Origin: Bacteroidota bacterium
GTDB lineage: Bacteria; Bacteroidota; Bacteroidia; Chitinophagales; Chitinophagaceae
NCBI GenBank assembly: GCA_947454025.1
Contig: CANGIZ010000002.1
Location: 26,356 to 90,355, forward strand
Reading direction: 5' to 3'
DNA: 64,000 nucleotides
Of this stretch, positions 10,664 to 22,793 are shown one piece after another. Position 1 is the stretch's first letter, and the number at the start of each line of letters is the position of its first letter. The position numbers and the translations under genes are program-made. A model generated the notes under the pieces. The model saw nothing but the letters and a program-made list of their open reading frames with translations. It had not been told where the DNA came from and ran no database searches.

Positions 10664-12556
10664 ATGAAACTCAACAAGTGGACACTATTAGTATTGGCCG
10701 TAATTTGCGGAAGTCAATTAAAAGCACAAAGCTTGAACATTATTCCAGAACCTTTTCATGTAGCAAAAGGAATTGGTATATTTCAATTTCCAAAATCTAT
10801 AGCAATCAATGCACCTTCAAGTGCCAACGAAGTAACTGACCAAATAGCCAATCAAATTAGAAAAGCTACCGGCAAAACGGTTTTTTTTAGCAAGAATAAT
10901 GCTAGTATCAATTTAGATATTATTAAAGACGAAGTACTAGGTAACGAAGGATATACTTTGAATGTGAATGCCGAAGGTGTTACCATTAGTGCCAATACCA
11001 ATGCAGGTTTATTTTATGGCTGGCAAACGGTACAACAAATTATGCCAGCAGCTATTTATGCTAAAACAATTCAACAAAATATCAATTGGCAGGTTCCATT
11101 TGTATCCGTGATTGATAAGCCCCGTTTTGGATGGAGAGGTTTAATGTTAGATGTAAGCAGACACTTTTTTAGCAAAGCCGATGTAAAAGTATTCATCGAC
11201 GACATGGCACGTTATAAATACAATCGTTTTCATTGGCATCTAACCGACGACCAAGGTTGGAGAATTGAAATTAAATCACTTCCCAAATTAACCGAAGTGG
11301 GCGCATGGAGAGCAGAAAGAAAAGGAAAGTGGATGAATATTACAACTCCCGCAATTAACGAACCAAAAACATACGGAGGATTTTACACACAAGATGACAT
11401 CAAAGAAATTGTCGCTTATGCAAAATCAAAATTCATCGAAGTGATTCCTGAAATTGATATCCCTGGACATAGTATGGCCATTAACACTGCTTACCCGCAA
11501 TTAAGTACCACTCCAAATTATCCTTACCAAGTGAATGCAGGAGACGAGTTTATGGATTGGGAAGGAATCAATGGGCACGTAACAGCCAGAATCGATAATT
11601 CTTTAGACCCTTCCAATGAACTAGTATATACTTACCTTGATAAAATTTTCAGTGAAATCGCGCCTCTATTTCCATTTGAATATATCCATATGGGGGGAGA
11701 TGAAAATGCAAAAAACAATTGGGAGAAGTCAGCGAACGTACAAGCTTTAATGAAAAAAGAAGGATTGAAAAATCAGAACGAAGTGCAAAGTTATTTTGTA
11801 CGTAGAGTGCAAAAAATCATCAATAGCAAGGGAAAGAAAATGATGGGATGGGATGAGATTTTGGAAGGTGGTTTGAGCGGGGACGCAGCAGTAATGAGCT
11901 GGAGAGGTATTGCTGGAGGAGTGGAAGCTGCTAAACAAGGACACAAAGTAGTGATGTCTCCTAATCAATACAACTATATTGACTTTTATCAAGGAGAATT
12001 AACTGCAGAAGGTAAAGTATATGCAGGTTTAAGAATGAAAAAAACCTACAGCTTTGATCCAATACCTGAAGGCATAGATTCTTCATTGATTTTAGGTAAT
12101 CAAGGAAACCAATGGACCGAGCAATTGCAAAACATGCGTAATGTTCAATACATGACCTGGCCAAGAGCTTTGGCTATTGCAGAAACTAGTTGGTCACCAA
12201 AGGAAAAGAAAAACTGGAATGGATTTGCAAAAAAAGTGGAAGCTCATTTTGATAAATTTGAAGCTGCAAATGTAAAGTATGCAAAAAGTATGTTTGACCC
12301 CATTGTTACAACACAGTTAAATACAAAAGGAGAACTTATCGTGAACATGGAAGGCGAAATAGACGGTTTGAAAATGTATTATAGTATTGACGATTCTATG
12401 CCTGATAATTTCAGTGAAGCATTCGTAAAACCATTTGTATTGCCAGAGGATGTTACGATCTTAAGAGTTGTGGCTTATAGAGACGGAAAGCAAATTAGCA
12501 AACTATTAAACATCCCAATAGAGTCCTTAAAGAAAAGAGCAGTGAAAGTGCTGTAA
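10664..12556 (+). CDS. Beta-N-acetylhexosaminidase, GH20
   Basis: Signal peptide; GWRGLMLDVSRHFF, FHWHLTDDQGWRIEIK, HMGGDENAKNNW. Confidence 0.95.
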   Translation: MKLNKWTLLVLAVICGSQLKAQSLNIIPEPFHVAKGIGIFQFPKSIAINAPSSANEVTDQIANQIRKATGKTVFFSKNNASINLDIIKDEVLGNEGYTLNVNAEGVTISANTNAGLFYGWQTVQQIMPAAIYAKTIQQNINWQVPFVSVIDKPRFGWRGLMLDVSRHFFSKADVKVFIDDMARYKYNRFHWHLTDDQGWRIEIKSLPKLTEVGAWRAERKGKWMNITTPAINEPKTYGGFYTQDDIKEIVAYAKSKFIEVIPEIDIPGHSMAINTAYPQLSTTPNYPYQVNAGDEFMDWEGINGHVTARIDNSLDPSNELVYTYLDKIFSEIAPLFPFEYIHMGGDENAKNNWEKSANVQALMKKEGLKNQNEVQSYFVRRVQKIINSKGKKMMGWDEILEGGLSGDAAVMSWRGIAGGVEAAKQGHKVVMSPNQYNYIDFYQGELTAEGKVYAGLRMKKTYSFDPIPEGIDSSLILGNQGNQWTEQLQNMRNVQYMTWPRALAIAETSWSPKEKKNWNGFAKKVEAHFDKFEAANVKYAKSMFDPIVTTQLNTKGELIVNMEGEIDGLKMYYSIDDSMPDNFSEAFVKPFVLPEDVTILRVVAYRDGKQISKLLNIPIESLKKRAVKVL

Positions 12557-12563
12557 ATAAAAT

Positions 12564-14396
12564 ATGTTTAAAAAAGTACTATTCTTCCTTTTATGCTCCC
12601 CCCTATACATACATTCCTTTGCCCAAAAAGGATACCAGTATAATATTGCAAATTCTAAGGATAGTACTTTACTAAATAACTTTATTAGATTGTTCAAAGG
12701 GAAGCCCAACCCCTTAATTGACTCCACGAGTATTACAATAAATAAAGTGATCAAGTCAGTTGAGAGTCAGGAAGGTAAAAGAATTAATCGTATACAAATT
12801 GAACACCGTCATTTTGGTACATTTGGATTTAGCGACTCTAGTCACAACTTAACCCTACTTACAAAAGCAGCGAATAAACTACACAATTTCACTAAGGAAA
12901 ATACCATTCGAAAAAACTTGTTCTTTCATGAGAACGAATATATGAATCCATTGGTCATTGCCTTTAATGAAAAATGGCTAAGGGACCTTCCCTATTTACA
13001 AGACGCAAGAATTATTGCTTTCCCTTTACTAACTGATAGCAATAGTGTTGATATTTATGTAGTCACAAAAGACATCTTCCCATTTGGCGGTAGTTTGCAA
13101 TTTAAAAACACCAATGCTTATGACGCGAGTGCTACAGCCGAAAACATAAGCGACCAAGGAAATTCATTTACCATTTTACACAATTTTGATATCAATCGAA
13201 AAGACAAAGCTGGATGGGGAATGAATTACAATGCTAGAAATATATTAGGAAGTTTTTTTGACGTCAATATAGGAGCCAATACCCTCGAAAACAATTATGC
13301 CAATAGTGCTAGCTCTGCAACAAGTGTTTATATAAAAGGCTATTTACCATTGTTGAATCCCTTAAGCAAATGGACAGGGGGATTTGAATGGAATGGCTCC
13401 CGCAACAATAACGAATACCCCAATAAATGGAGTGATTCATTATACAAGGCAAGTTTACAATATCGATTAAACCATTTTGACAGCTGGGTAGGCTATCAAT
13501 TGTTTAATAAAGCATGGAACTTTAACAATGACCATTTACGTCACTTTGTTCAGTTTAGGTATTTAGACAACCATTTTATAAGCAGACCCGATAATTATCT
13601 TTTACAAATAGACAAAAATTATCAAAATACGATTGCTTATTTAATGTCCTACACGGCTTTTCAACAAAAAATTATCAGAACGCAATATTTATATGGATTT
13701 GGAAGAAATGAAGATTTGCCAACGGGTAAATCTCTTACCATTACTGCAGGACAATACCATCGCGAGAACGCTTCACTTCCCTATCTTGGCGCCATGATCG
13801 AAAAATATACAATGCTGAAAAATGAACAATTCAGCCATATTGTTATAAGTGCAGGTTCCAGTTATGCCGACAATCAATTAATGGATGCGAAAATTTTAAT
13901 GAGTCTGGAACAAATTTCAAAATTACACTATTTAGAAAGTGGTTATAAATATCGAAGTATTTTGAATTTAAGTTTTGCTGAAACTTTTAAAAATAAATTC
14001 AACGATGCATTATTGATTAATAGCATTTATGGTATACCCCAACTCACCAAGGAACGCATTAAAGGGGGTACTCGTTTAAGTGCTAACTGGGAATCCATTT
14101 GGTATAATTCAAAGTCCTTTTATGGATTTAGACAGTCCCCATTTGTATTTGCCAACCTAACTTTTATCAGAACAGTGGGTGACCCAATTGGATCGGGTGA
14201 TATTTATAGTGCGATTGGTGGTGGTACTCGAATAAGAAATGAAAACTTGATATTTGGAACTGTTGAAATTAAAGGTTTCTATTTCCCAAGAACCAATTTG
14301 CAATTAAGTCCATGGAATATAAGCATAACCACGAATCTTAAATTTAAGTACAATTCAAACTTAATTAGTAAGCCTGATTTTGTGCAAGTGAACTAA
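12564..14396 (+). CDS. Outer-membrane protein with POTRA-like N-terminal region and predicted beta-barrel (BamA/TamA-like)
   Basis: Signal peptide; IRKNLFFHENEYMNPLVIAFNEKWLRDLPYLQDARI POTRA-like pattern; aromatic-rich barrel-like C-terminus. Confidence 0.5.
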   Translation: MFKKVLFFLLCSPLYIHSFAQKGYQYNIANSKDSTLLNNFIRLFKGKPNPLIDSTSITINKVIKSVESQEGKRINRIQIEHRHFGTFGFSDSSHNLTLLTKAANKLHNFTKENTIRKNLFFHENEYMNPLVIAFNEKWLRDLPYLQDARIIAFPLLTDSNSVDIYVVTKDIFPFGGSLQFKNTNAYDASATAENISDQGNSFTILHNFDINRKDKAGWGMNYNARNILGSFFDVNIGANTLENNYANSASSATSVYIKGYLPLLNPLSKWTGGFEWNGSRNNNEYPNKWSDSLYKASLQYRLNHFDSWVGYQLFNKAWNFNNDHLRHFVQFRYLDNHFISRPDNYLLQIDKNYQNTIAYLMSYTAFQQKIIRTQYLYGFGRNEDLPTGKSLTITAGQYHRENASLPYLGAMIEKYTMLKNEQFSHIVISAGSSYADNQLMDAKILMSLEQISKLHYLESGYKYRSILNLSFAETFKNKFNDALLINSIYGIPQLTKERIKGGTRLSANWESIWYNSKSFYGFRQSPFVFANLTFIRTVGDPIGSGDIYSAIGGGTRIRNENLIFGTVEIKGFYFPRTNLQLSPWNISITTNLKFKYNSNLISKPDFVQVN

Positions 14397-14435
14397 ATTT
14401 ATACAACCTTTTAGCTCAATTATTGTTATAAAGTC

Positions 14436-15227
14436 ATGGTTCAAGCATATAATTTTTTAGCCAGCTGGCAACTATTCCCCGAAAAATGCAATTTCGAATA
14501 TCAAATTGTCCCTAAATCAGGTAATTATAAAATAGAGTCGGTGCATGCAGGTCATTTACTCAGCTTTAGTCACAACTGGGTGAGTTTGGATAACGAAGCT
14601 TTCTATGCACAATACCAGGTAAACCCAAATGGGGAATTGCATGATTTTGAAAACAAGGAATTAGCCGACGCCATTGCAGCAGAAATTAACAATGCATCTT
14701 GTTTGACCGTTCAGTTTTATAAAGGCGAGCAATTGGTTTTAAAAGTAGTGCACGAAATATTGGCCAACGGATTTTTGAAAGTAAGCCATTTTGGAAATAA
14801 GGAAGACGGCATGCCTTTTATAAATACCGAAGTTTACCATAAACAATTAAGTGTGCTCCCCTATGCCTCTTCTGCAGGCAGTGTTGCGATTCGTCCAACT
14901 AAGGAAGGTGTGATTAAACACAAGGCCTTGTCGGCCATGGAGGATCAAACCAACATGCAACTGAATCAAATTAAAGAACAGATTGAATTATTAGCAAGAC
15001 AAGCACAGGAAATAAGAAAAAGAAAGGAGTTGAGTTTAATGATTTACGAAGCAAAAATTACCTTCAAACCTCAAATAGGACAAGTATACCATGTGTATGA
15101 AAAAGCAGATGGTTCACACGTACTCTCCTTGGTCGCACCATCGGAATGGGGAGGTGGATCAGGCCCCTTTGCACAATTTATTGCCACTGTAAAATTACTA
15201 GCCGATCATACTTGGGTGGAATGCTAA
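14436..15227 (+). CDS. DUF2452-like protein
   Basis: GSVAIRPTKEGVIKHKALSAMEDQTNMQLNQIKEQIELLARQAQEI block. Confidence 0.6.
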   Translation: MVQAYNFLASWQLFPEKCNFEYQIVPKSGNYKIESVHAGHLLSFSHNWVSLDNEAFYAQYQVNPNGELHDFENKELADAIAAEINNASCLTVQFYKGEQLVLKVVHEILANGFLKVSHFGNKEDGMPFINTEVYHKQLSVLPYASSAGSVAIRPTKEGVIKHKALSAMEDQTNMQLNQIKEQIELLARQAQEIRKRKELSLMIYEAKITFKPQIGQVYHVYEKADGSHVLSLVAPSEWGGGSGPFAQFIATVKLLADHTWVEC

Positions 15228-15228
15228 A

Positions 15229-17052
15229 TTAATAACCGTACTTCGCTAAAATTGCATCTACTCTTTTTTCAATTGCTGCATCTTTAAGTACTGGAGGAGC
15301 GTGGTGCTTTTTGATAGTAGCATCAATAATCAATGGGCCTTTACAACCCCAATGTTTATTTTTTACAAATGCATCTACCCCATCAATATCATGTGAAGGA
15401 TTCGCTCTCGTAAAAGCAGCCCATAAAAAGTTTTGCATATTGCTCGCCATCCATTTAGCGTCTTCGGTTAACACCAACATGGCTACACCTAGGCTTTCCA
15501 ATAATTCGGTACCCAATCCATTCAAAATAGTTTGCAACAAACTCGTGTTTATTTTTGCGGCATTTAATGCAATTACACCAGGCATGATTAAATGTGCATC
15601 TGCATTCAAATTTTGAATTGCTTCAGGAATGGACTTTGCTAAAGTTCTAATTGGATCCCCATAAGCAGCCAATACCAATTTAGAACCGCTGTTTAAATTT
15701 TCACCCGAATAATCCAAAGTATCAATCGTGGTATTGGTATAAAAATGTAAGTCTCTGCTAAAATCCATGCGTTCTAAAATATGTTTAAAGAACGCTAATT
15801 CATTATGGGTATCTAATGCCGCATCAGAAGTAGCCGCTGATTTTACATCGGGTGCAGTAATCCATAAAAACTTTGCCAAACTCAATTGTCCGGTACCTAA
15901 AATATGATTGGCAATGGTTAAGATTTCTGCAGGACGTTTGTCCTTTAAATACGGCGTATACCTTTCACTTCCAATAGCAAGCAACAAAGGGTGCACACCT
16001 GCTGCATCTACAGCATGCACTTCCTTTAATCCTGGTATTTCATTGGAGATAGCAGACCCTGTTATAGAATGAATCAATTGACCAAAACTAGTATCTTCTT
16101 GTGGTGGACGACCCACAACCGTGAATGCCCAAATGGCGTCTTTTCTTGCAAATACTTTATGCACTTTCATTACTGGAAAATCATGTTGCAAACTATAATA
16201 ACCCAAGTGATCTCCAAATGGACCTTCAGGTTTATTCTCACCAGGAAATACTTCCCCAATAATTACAAAGTCGGCATCTGTACTAACGCAATATCCATCT
16301 ACATAAGTGTAATTAAAACGTTTACCTGCTAGTACTCCAGCAAAATTCATTTCGCTCATGCCTTCAGGTAATGGCATAACCGCTGCTACATTATGCGCTG
16401 GAGGTCCACCAACAAACACACTCACTTTTAAAGGCAAGCCTTTATTGTTCGCCTTGGTTTGATGCACTCCAATGCCACGATGCAGTTGATAATGCAATCC
16501 TACTTCCTTATTCAACACATAATTGTTACCACTTAATTGAATACGGTACATGCCTAGATTGGAATTGGCCATTCCTGGTTTATCAGCATCCTCGGTATAC
16601 ACTTGCGGAAGTGTTACAAAGGCACCTCCATCCATGGGCCAATGTTGAATTAAAGGCAAATCACTAATTTGAATTTCTTCAAATAAAACAGGCTTCGACA
16701 ATGGCATCCCATTCGGCAATGCATTCACCGCAGCAGGCAAGGCCGATAAAGTTTTAAAAGGATTTTTTATTGCTGCCGTTGGATCAATTTTAATATCAAT
16801 CAATTGCTTTACTTGTGGCAAAGTATCTCTAAAAATAAACTCGCTACGTTCTAATGTGCCAAAAATATTGGAAGCCGCACGAAACTTACTTCCTTTTACT
16901 TTTTCAAATAATATGGCGGGACCTTTTTGTTCAAAAATGCGCAAATGAATCGCAGCCATTTCCAAATTTGGATCTACTTCCTCCTTTATTCGTAAAAGTT
17001 GCCCATTACGCTCTAAATCTAACAAACAAGCTTCTAAATTAGAATATGCCAT
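15229..17052 (-). CDS. UbiD family decarboxylase (menaquinone-type)
   Basis: 607 aa; [31 protein letters not shown]. Confidence 0.88.
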   Translation of the reverse strand: MAYSNLEACLLDLERNGQLLRIKEEVDPNLEMAAIHLRIFEQKGPAILFEKVKGSKFRAASNIFGTLERSEFIFRDTLPQVKQLIDIKIDPTAAIKNPFKTLSALPAAVNALPNGMPLSKPVLFEEIQISDLPLIQHWPMDGGAFVTLPQVYTEDADKPGMANSNLGMYRIQLSGNNYVLNKEVGLHYQLHRGIGVHQTKANNKGLPLKVSVFVGGPPAHNVAAVMPLPEGMSEMNFAGVLAGKRFNYTYVDGYCVSTDADFVIIGEVFPGENKPEGPFGDHLGYYSLQHDFPVMKVHKVFARKDAIWAFTVVGRPPQEDTSFGQLIHSITGSAISNEIPGLKEVHAVDAAGVHPLLLAIGSERYTPYLKDKRPAEILTIANHILGTGQLSLAKFLWITAPDVKSAATSDAALDTHNELAFFKHILERMDFSRDLHFYTNTTIDTLDYSGENLNSGSKLVLAAYGDPIRTLAKSIPEAIQNLNADAHLIMPGVIALNAAKINTSLLQTILNGLGTELLESLGVAMLVLTEDAKWMASNMQNFLWAAFTRANPSHDIDGVDAFVKNKHWGCKGPLIIDATIKKHHAPPVLKDAAIEKRVDAILAKYGY

Positions 17053-17092
17053 GCGATACTATTTGAGTTGCAAAAATAACTTAAATTCGCCT

Positions 17093-17818
17093 ATGACTCG
17101 TTTAAGTGTAAACATAAATAAAATTGCCACCCTAAGAAATAGTCGTGGTGGAGACAATCCCAATTTAGTGCAAGTAGCAAAAGATTGTGAACGTTTTGGA
17201 GCAGAAGGAATTACCGTACACCCGAGGCCAGATGAACGTCATATTCGTTACCAAGATGTTTATGATTTAACCAAAATTGTAACCACAGAGTTCAACATTG
17301 AAGGCAATCCTAAGGAGGACAAGTTTGTGGAATTGGTTTTAGCCACAAAACCGCATCAGGTTACATTAGTACCAGATGCTTTGAACCAATTAACGAGCGA
17401 CCATGGTTGGGATACGATTGCTGAGCAGTCTTATTTAAAAGAGATCATTGCAAAATTTAAAGCTGCTGGCATTCGTGTTTCCATTTTTGTAGATCCTATT
17501 GAAACAATGGTACGAGCTGCTGCAACCACTGGAACCGATCGAATTGAATTGTATACCGAAGCGTATGCGCGCGGATTTGCTGCAGGAAATAAGGAAGCTG
17601 CAGTTGCACCCTATATTAAAGCTGCAAGCATTGCACATGAATTAGGATTGGGTATTAATGCAGGGCATGATTTAGATAGATTCAACTTAGCCTATTTAGC
17701 AAAAGCCATACCTTTTATGGACGAAGTGAGTATTGGTCATGCCTTAATTGCAGATGCTTTGTATTTAGGTTTAGAAAATACCATTCAGTTGTATAAACGT
17801 GCATTAGCGATTGAATAA
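17093..17818 (+). CDS. pdxJ: Pyridoxine 5'-phosphate synthase
   Basis: [49 protein letters not shown]; start internal to the ORF given at 17051. Confidence 0.96.
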   Translation: MTRLSVNINKIATLRNSRGGDNPNLVQVAKDCERFGAEGITVHPRPDERHIRYQDVYDLTKIVTTEFNIEGNPKEDKFVELVLATKPHQVTLVPDALNQLTSDHGWDTIAEQSYLKEIIAKFKAAGIRVSIFVDPIETMVRAAATTGTDRIELYTEAYARGFAAGNKEAAVAPYIKAASIAHELGLGINAGHDLDRFNLAYLAKAIPFMDEVSIGHALIADALYLGLENTIQLYKRALAIE

Positions 17819-17861
17819 AATCAAATAGTGCAGCTCAAAATATTTACTTGAAATTCTATTT

Positions 17862-19205
17862 ATGTTTATGAAAAGATTGCCTGCTATTTTATTACTTGCT
17901 ATTTTATTTTGCGTTAATAGTATAAAGGCCCAAAGCAAATTTGGACCTACACCTACCAAAGAACAATTGGCATGGCATGATAAAGAATTTTATTTATTCA
18001 TGCATTTTGGCCCCAACACTTTCACCGATTTGGAATGGGGACATGGCAGTGAAGACCCTAATGTATTTAATCCTACAGCTATTGATTGTAACCAATGGGC
18101 ACGTATTGCCAAAGCAGCTGGAGCAAAGGGTATCATCATTACCGCTAAGCACCATGATGGATTTTGTTTATGGCCAAGCAAGTTTAGTACGCATACCGTA
18201 AGAGAAAGTAAGTGGATGAATGGAAAAGGGGATGTATTAAAAATGTTATCGGAAGCATGTAAAAAAGAAGGCATTGAAATGGGCGTATATATTTCACCAT
18301 GGGACCGCAATCATCCCGACTATGGCACTCCTAAATACAATGAAGTATATATTAACACCATGAAAGAATTGTTGACAGGCTATGGAAAATTCTTTGAACT
18401 ATGGTGGGATGGCGCAAATGGTGAAGGCCCCAACGGAAAAAAGCAAGTGTATGATTTTACACGATTTAAAAATGCTGCATTAAAAGAGCAACCTCAATTA
18501 ATCATTTTCAGTGACATAGGTCCACATGCAAGATGGATAGGTAATGAAAATGGAATCATCAATGAAACCAATTGGAATTTATTAGACACTGCTGGTTTCA
18601 AGCGTGGAGAAGGTGCTCCAGCAAACGACACTTTAAATAGAGGGAATTACAACGGCAAAAATTGGATTGGCGCCGAAGCCGATGTGTCTATTCGCAAAGG
18701 ATGGTTTTATCATAAAGAGGAAGACAATACTGTTAAATCAGGCCCTACTCTTTTTGATTTGTATTTAAAATCAGTTGGACGAGGTGGCAATATGTTATTG
18801 AATGTTCCACCCAACCGAAAAGGTTTAATTGATCCTTTGGATTCTGCAGCACTTATGCAATTTAAGCAAATTCGCGACAAAGCATTTTCCAAGAATGAAT
18901 TTGCTAGTGCTAAATATTTGAAGACAAAAAATAGTATCGAAGTGCATTTACAAAAAGCAGTGCCTATCAATACAATTGTTTTAAAAGAACAAATACAGCT
19001 GGGTCAGAGAATCGTTAAATTTGAGATTTCAGGCGGAAATGATTTGGAGCAATTTCATACCATTGCCGAAGGAACCACCATTGGCCACAAACGTATTATT
19101 CAATTTCCAACTCAAAACATAAAATACTACCGCATTAAAATCACCGAATTCAAAGCTACTCCAATCATAAGTGCGGTGGAAGCCTACAATTCAACCGCTT
19201 TATAG
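17862..19205 (+). CDS. Alpha-L-fucosidase, GH29
   Basis: Signal peptide; WHDKEFYLFMHFGPNTFTDLEWG, ITAKHHDGFCLWPSKFS. Confidence 0.92.
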   Translation: MFMKRLPAILLLAILFCVNSIKAQSKFGPTPTKEQLAWHDKEFYLFMHFGPNTFTDLEWGHGSEDPNVFNPTAIDCNQWARIAKAAGAKGIIITAKHHDGFCLWPSKFSTHTVRESKWMNGKGDVLKMLSEACKKEGIEMGVYISPWDRNHPDYGTPKYNEVYINTMKELLTGYGKFFELWWDGANGEGPNGKKQVYDFTRFKNAALKEQPQLIIFSDIGPHARWIGNENGIINETNWNLLDTAGFKRGEGAPANDTLNRGNYNGKNWIGAEADVSIRKGWFYHKEEDNTVKSGPTLFDLYLKSVGRGGNMLLNVPPNRKGLIDPLDSAALMQFKQIRDKAFSKNEFASAKYLKTKNSIEVHLQKAVPINTIVLKEQIQLGQRIVKFEISGGNDLEQFHTIAEGTTIGHKRIIQFPTQNIKYYRIKITEFKATPIISAVEAYNSTAL

Positions 19206-19230
19206 TTACAAAGCGTTTAAATAGGCTGTA

Positions 19231-19259
19231 TTGCATTTAGGGAAGATTAATTACCTTTG
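19231..19259 (+). promoter_or_regulatory. Bacteroidota-type promoter upstream of purE
   Basis: TTG (19231-19233), N18, TACCTTTG (19252-19259), matching the TTG-N17-23-TAnnTTTG consensus. Confidence 0.5.
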
Positions 19260-19285
19260 TACTCATAACCATCAACTATTCGATT

Positions 19286-19804
19286 ATGGCGAATCCAGCA
19301 ATTGTAGGTATCATTATGGGAAGCGACAGTGATTTAAATGTGATGCAGGCAGCTGCGGATGTTTTAAATCATTTTAATATCCCTTTTGAATTAACGGTAG
19401 TATCAGCACATCGTACACCAGAAAGAATGATGGATTATGCAAAAACTGCACGTCATAGAGGTTTAAAAGTGATTATTGCTGGAGCTGGTGGTGCAGCACA
19501 TTTACCTGGTATGGTAGCTGCCATTACAAGTTTACCTGTAATTGGTGTTCCTATTAAATCAAGCAATTCCATTGATGGTTGGGATTCTGTATTGTCAATT
19601 TTACAAATGCCTAACGGCGTTCCAGTTGCAACAGTAGCATTAAACGCTGCAAAAAACGCAGGTTTATTAGCGGCTCAAATAATTGGCAGTTCCGATGCAA
19701 CCATTGGCAATGCCATGGACGCGTATAAAGTAACTATGAATGAGGAAGTATTGTCAAAAGTGGACAAACTAAAAGGCCAATTCAATAACGAGTTCGATCA
19801 TTAA
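19286..19804 (+). CDS. purE: 5-(carboxyamino)imidazole ribonucleotide mutase
   Basis: [42 protein letters not shown]. Confidence 0.97.
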   Translation: MANPAIVGIIMGSDSDLNVMQAAADVLNHFNIPFELTVVSAHRTPERMMDYAKTARHRGLKVIIAGAGGAAHLPGMVAAITSLPVIGVPIKSSNSIDGWDSVLSILQMPNGVPVATVALNAAKNAGLLAAQIIGSSDATIGNAMDAYKVTMNEEVLSKVDKLKGQFNNEFDH

Positions 19805-21402
19805 CTTTCTGAAGTAAGTATGGTAAAGCCTTGCTCCATTGAATCAGAATGATGTAACACGGCTTCCACCCAAGCCCATCCATATTCTCCTACCCACTCT
19901 GCAAAATTATCAACACGTTCTTGTAAACTATTTTCAGGGAACAATTGATTTTTTATATGCTGAATTCTTTCCAATGCAACCGCTTGTTTCTTTTTTTCAG
20001 CCTTCAATATTTTTTTCTCTAATTCTCCTAACTTCTTAATGGACTGCACCGACAAATTCATCGTATGATCCCCTAAAGTCGCATCCACTTGAATGGCTTG
20101 TTGCTGAATAGCCTTATACAATTGCTCCATTTGTTGTATTCCTTTTGCTAAGGACAACTCATGTTTTGTATTCTTTTTTACATAAGCCACTTCCAATACA
20201 TTTGCAGGCGTAAATAAATCCACCAATTCAAATCCTAACGCGGCCCATTGTTTAGCCATTTTCTCTTTAATGAACAAAAAAGAATTTCTTAATTGCAATA
20301 CTGGATAATGAATACCGGCAGCAGCAAATACTTCTTTTAATTCCATCCAATATGCCAATTCTCCTCCGCCACCAATAAATACAAGACCTGGCAAAATGGT
20401 TTCCTGATACAATCCTCTTAATATCACATTCGGACTAAAGCGTTCAGGATATGCGTTTAATTCCGCAATCATTTCAGCCTGAGTGAAAGTTAAATCGGTA
20501 TCTACAATGGTGTACACTCCGTTATTCAATTCGATACGTGCACGCGTACTATCTTTTAAATAAAATAAATTCAAAGTACGCCCCTCAGTTTGAACATGGT
20601 ATTGTGCGCGCAATTTTGTAAGTGTAGGTTGTAATGCTTTATGAGAAAACTGCGTGGTTAATTCTTTTTCCATCACCGAAATAAAACAGGATTTCAATTT
20701 TGTATCATCGGGCTGAATAACCACCAAACCGTATTGACCAAAATAGCTATGCACCAAATTAAGGGTGGCTTCGTTAATCGTAACCCCTTTTTTGTATGCT
20801 TTGTTCAAAACCTCCATAGCCTCTTTACCCTGGTGTTTAACTGACCAATACCCTTCGATATTTTTCAACAAAGCCACCAACGCATCATCAACCTTCATTC
20901 TTCCTATCGCACCTGTTTGCTTAGTCTCCCACTGTAATTTATCTCCGCCTAAATAAAAACTACCTACCTCGTCAATATCTGCATCCTCCGAACCCATATA
21001 ATAAACAGGAACGTAATTGTTTTCAGGGAACTGCTTTTTTAAATCGGCAGCCAATTGAATCGCATGAATAATTTTATAAAAAAAGTACAAAGGGCCTGTA
21101 AAAATATTGGGCTGGTGTGCTGTAGTTATTACATAGGTGTTTTCCTGTAATAGCAAATCTACATTTTGGTCTACGGCTTTAATAGAATTTAAATTTCCAT
21201 ATTGCGCCTTAAGTACATCCACCAATAAAGGTCGGTTCACATTAAACCCTTTTCGAGCTTCAATGGCTTTTTGAACGCCTTCAAAATTGGGAGTATAGGC
21301 TACAAAGTCCTGGGCAGTTCCTTTGGCATCCACGTAATCACGAACCAATTGGGAAAAGAGCCCGGTAGCGTGATAAGGTATTTGAGTAGCATTAAATTTC
21401 AT
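19801..21402 (-). CDS. bshC: Bacillithiol biosynthesis cysteine-adding enzyme BshC
   Basis: 533 aa; [51 protein letters not shown]. Confidence 0.9.
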   Translation of the reverse strand: MKFNATQIPYHATGLFSQLVRDYVDAKGTAQDFVAYTPNFEGVQKAIEARKGFNVNRPLLVDVLKAQYGNLNSIKAVDQNVDLLLQENTYVITTAHQPNIFTGPLYFFYKIIHAIQLAADLKKQFPENNYVPVYYMGSEDADIDEVGSFYLGGDKLQWETKQTGAIGRMKVDDALVALLKNIEGYWSVKHQGKEAMEVLNKAYKKGVTINEATLNLVHSYFGQYGLVVIQPDDTKLKSCFISVMEKELTTQFSHKALQPTLTKLRAQYHVQTEGRTLNLFYLKDSTRARIELNNGVYTIVDTDLTFTQAEMIAELNAYPERFSPNVILRGLYQETILPGLVFIGGGGELAYWMELKEVFAAAGIHYPVLQLRNSFLFIKEKMAKQWAALGFELVDLFTPANVLEVAYVKKNTKHELSLAKGIQQMEQLYKAIQQQAIQVDATLGDHTMNLSVQSIKKLGELEKKILKAEKKKQAVALERIQHIKNQLFPENSLQERVDNFAEWVGEYGWAWVEAVLHHSDSMEQGFTILTSES

Positions 21403-21492
21403 AATGGAGGCATCCTGCGATTAGGGTGCAAATTAAGATAAAATTGATACATTTGGTAGCTGATTACTTATTGCTTGACCAAAATATGAATT

Positions 21493-22773
21493 ATGGAAAC
21501 TTATGGTAAGATACTTATTATCGCAATGCCCCTATTTTTGCTATTAGTGATTTTTGAAAAATGGTATGGATGGAGAAAAGGATTTGATACAGTGCGAACT
21601 TTGGATATGGTTTCCAGCCTTAGTTCGGGAGTAACCAATTCTACCAAGGACGTTTTGGGACTCAGTATTGCCATTATTAGTTACGGCTGGCTTGTAAATC
21701 ACTTAGCCATAATGCATATTCAAGCTACCTGGTTGGTATATGTCATTGCTTTTTTAGCTTTGGACTTTTCGGGCTATTGGACCCATCGACTTGCCCATGA
21801 AATTAATTTTTTCTGGAACAATCATATTGTGCACCATAGTAGTGAAGAATTTAACTTGGCATGTGCATTAAGACAAAGCATTTCGGTGTTTGTAAGAATC
21901 TATGCCGTATTATTAATACCAGCAGCCATTTTAGGCGTGCCCGAAAAAGTAATTGCAGTGGTGGCTCCCCTACATTTATTTGCGCAATTTTGGTACCATA
22001 CAAGACATATTAATCGAATGGGTTGGTTAGAGTATATCATAGTGACTCCCTCTCACCACCGAGTACACCATGCCATAAATCCTGAATATTTAGATAAGAA
22101 CTATGGCCAGATTTTTATTTTCTGGGATAGATTGTTTGGGACTTATCAAGAAGAGTTACCAAATGTTCCAGCAGTATACGGAGTAACGCGTCCGGTAAGA
22201 ACATGGAACCCTATTAAAATAAACTTTATGCATATGTGGCTGCTTATTAAAGACGCATGGCATACCAAAAGCTGGAAGGACAAGTTTCGTATTTGGCTAA
22301 TGCCATTGGGCTGGAGACCAGCCGATGTAATAGAAAAGTATCCTGTCGAAAAAATACAAGATGTGTATCATTTTGAAAAATATGATACCCCCGCTTCAAA
22401 AACAATGCAGGTATATTTATGGGCACAACTTATTTGCATGTTGTTATTGGTGAGCTATTTGTTTGCAAATGTTGCTATGATAAAACAATTAGGTATCGCA
22501 AACTTATTTATTTATGGCGGCTTTATTTTCTTGCAAGTTTACGCGCTCACTGAATTTATGGACCGTGGAAAATATGCTTGGTTATTAGAAGCCATCAAGA
22601 ATGTAGCTTGTATTGCGATGATTGTACAAAATGGAGCCTGGTTTGGATCCAATACAATCTCTCCGGCCATCGCACCAATATTGATTGGCTATTTTGCTAT
22701 GAGCAGCATTGCAGTGTACTATTTTTCTAATACACCTGCTGACCCAAGTGCTAAATTGTATATTGTTAAATAA
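21493..22773 (+). CDS. Sterol desaturase / fatty acid hydroxylase family membrane protein
   Basis: His-box motifs HRLAHE, HHSSE, HRVHH; multiple TMs. Confidence 0.9.
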   Translation: METYGKILIIAMPLFLLLVIFEKWYGWRKGFDTVRTLDMVSSLSSGVTNSTKDVLGLSIAIISYGWLVNHLAIMHIQATWLVYVIAFLALDFSGYWTHRLAHEINFFWNNHIVHHSSEEFNLACALRQSISVFVRIYAVLLIPAAILGVPEKVIAVVAPLHLFAQFWYHTRHINRMGWLEYIIVTPSHHRVHHAINPEYLDKNYGQIFIFWDRLFGTYQEELPNVPAVYGVTRPVRTWNPIKINFMHMWLLIKDAWHTKSWKDKFRIWLMPLGWRPADVIEKYPVEKIQDVYHFEKYDTPASKTMQVYLWAQLICMLLLVSYLFANVAMIKQLGIANLFIYGGFIFLQVYALTEFMDRGKYAWLLEAIKNVACIAMIVQNGAWFGSNTISPAIAPILIGYFAMSSIAVYYFSNTPADPSAKLYIVK

Positions 22774-22793
22774 AGTTAGCTGATAGATAAAGC

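Noticed and set aside
17990-18310. 106-aa minus-strand ORF
   Set aside because: Antisense to the GH29 gene; shadow ORF.
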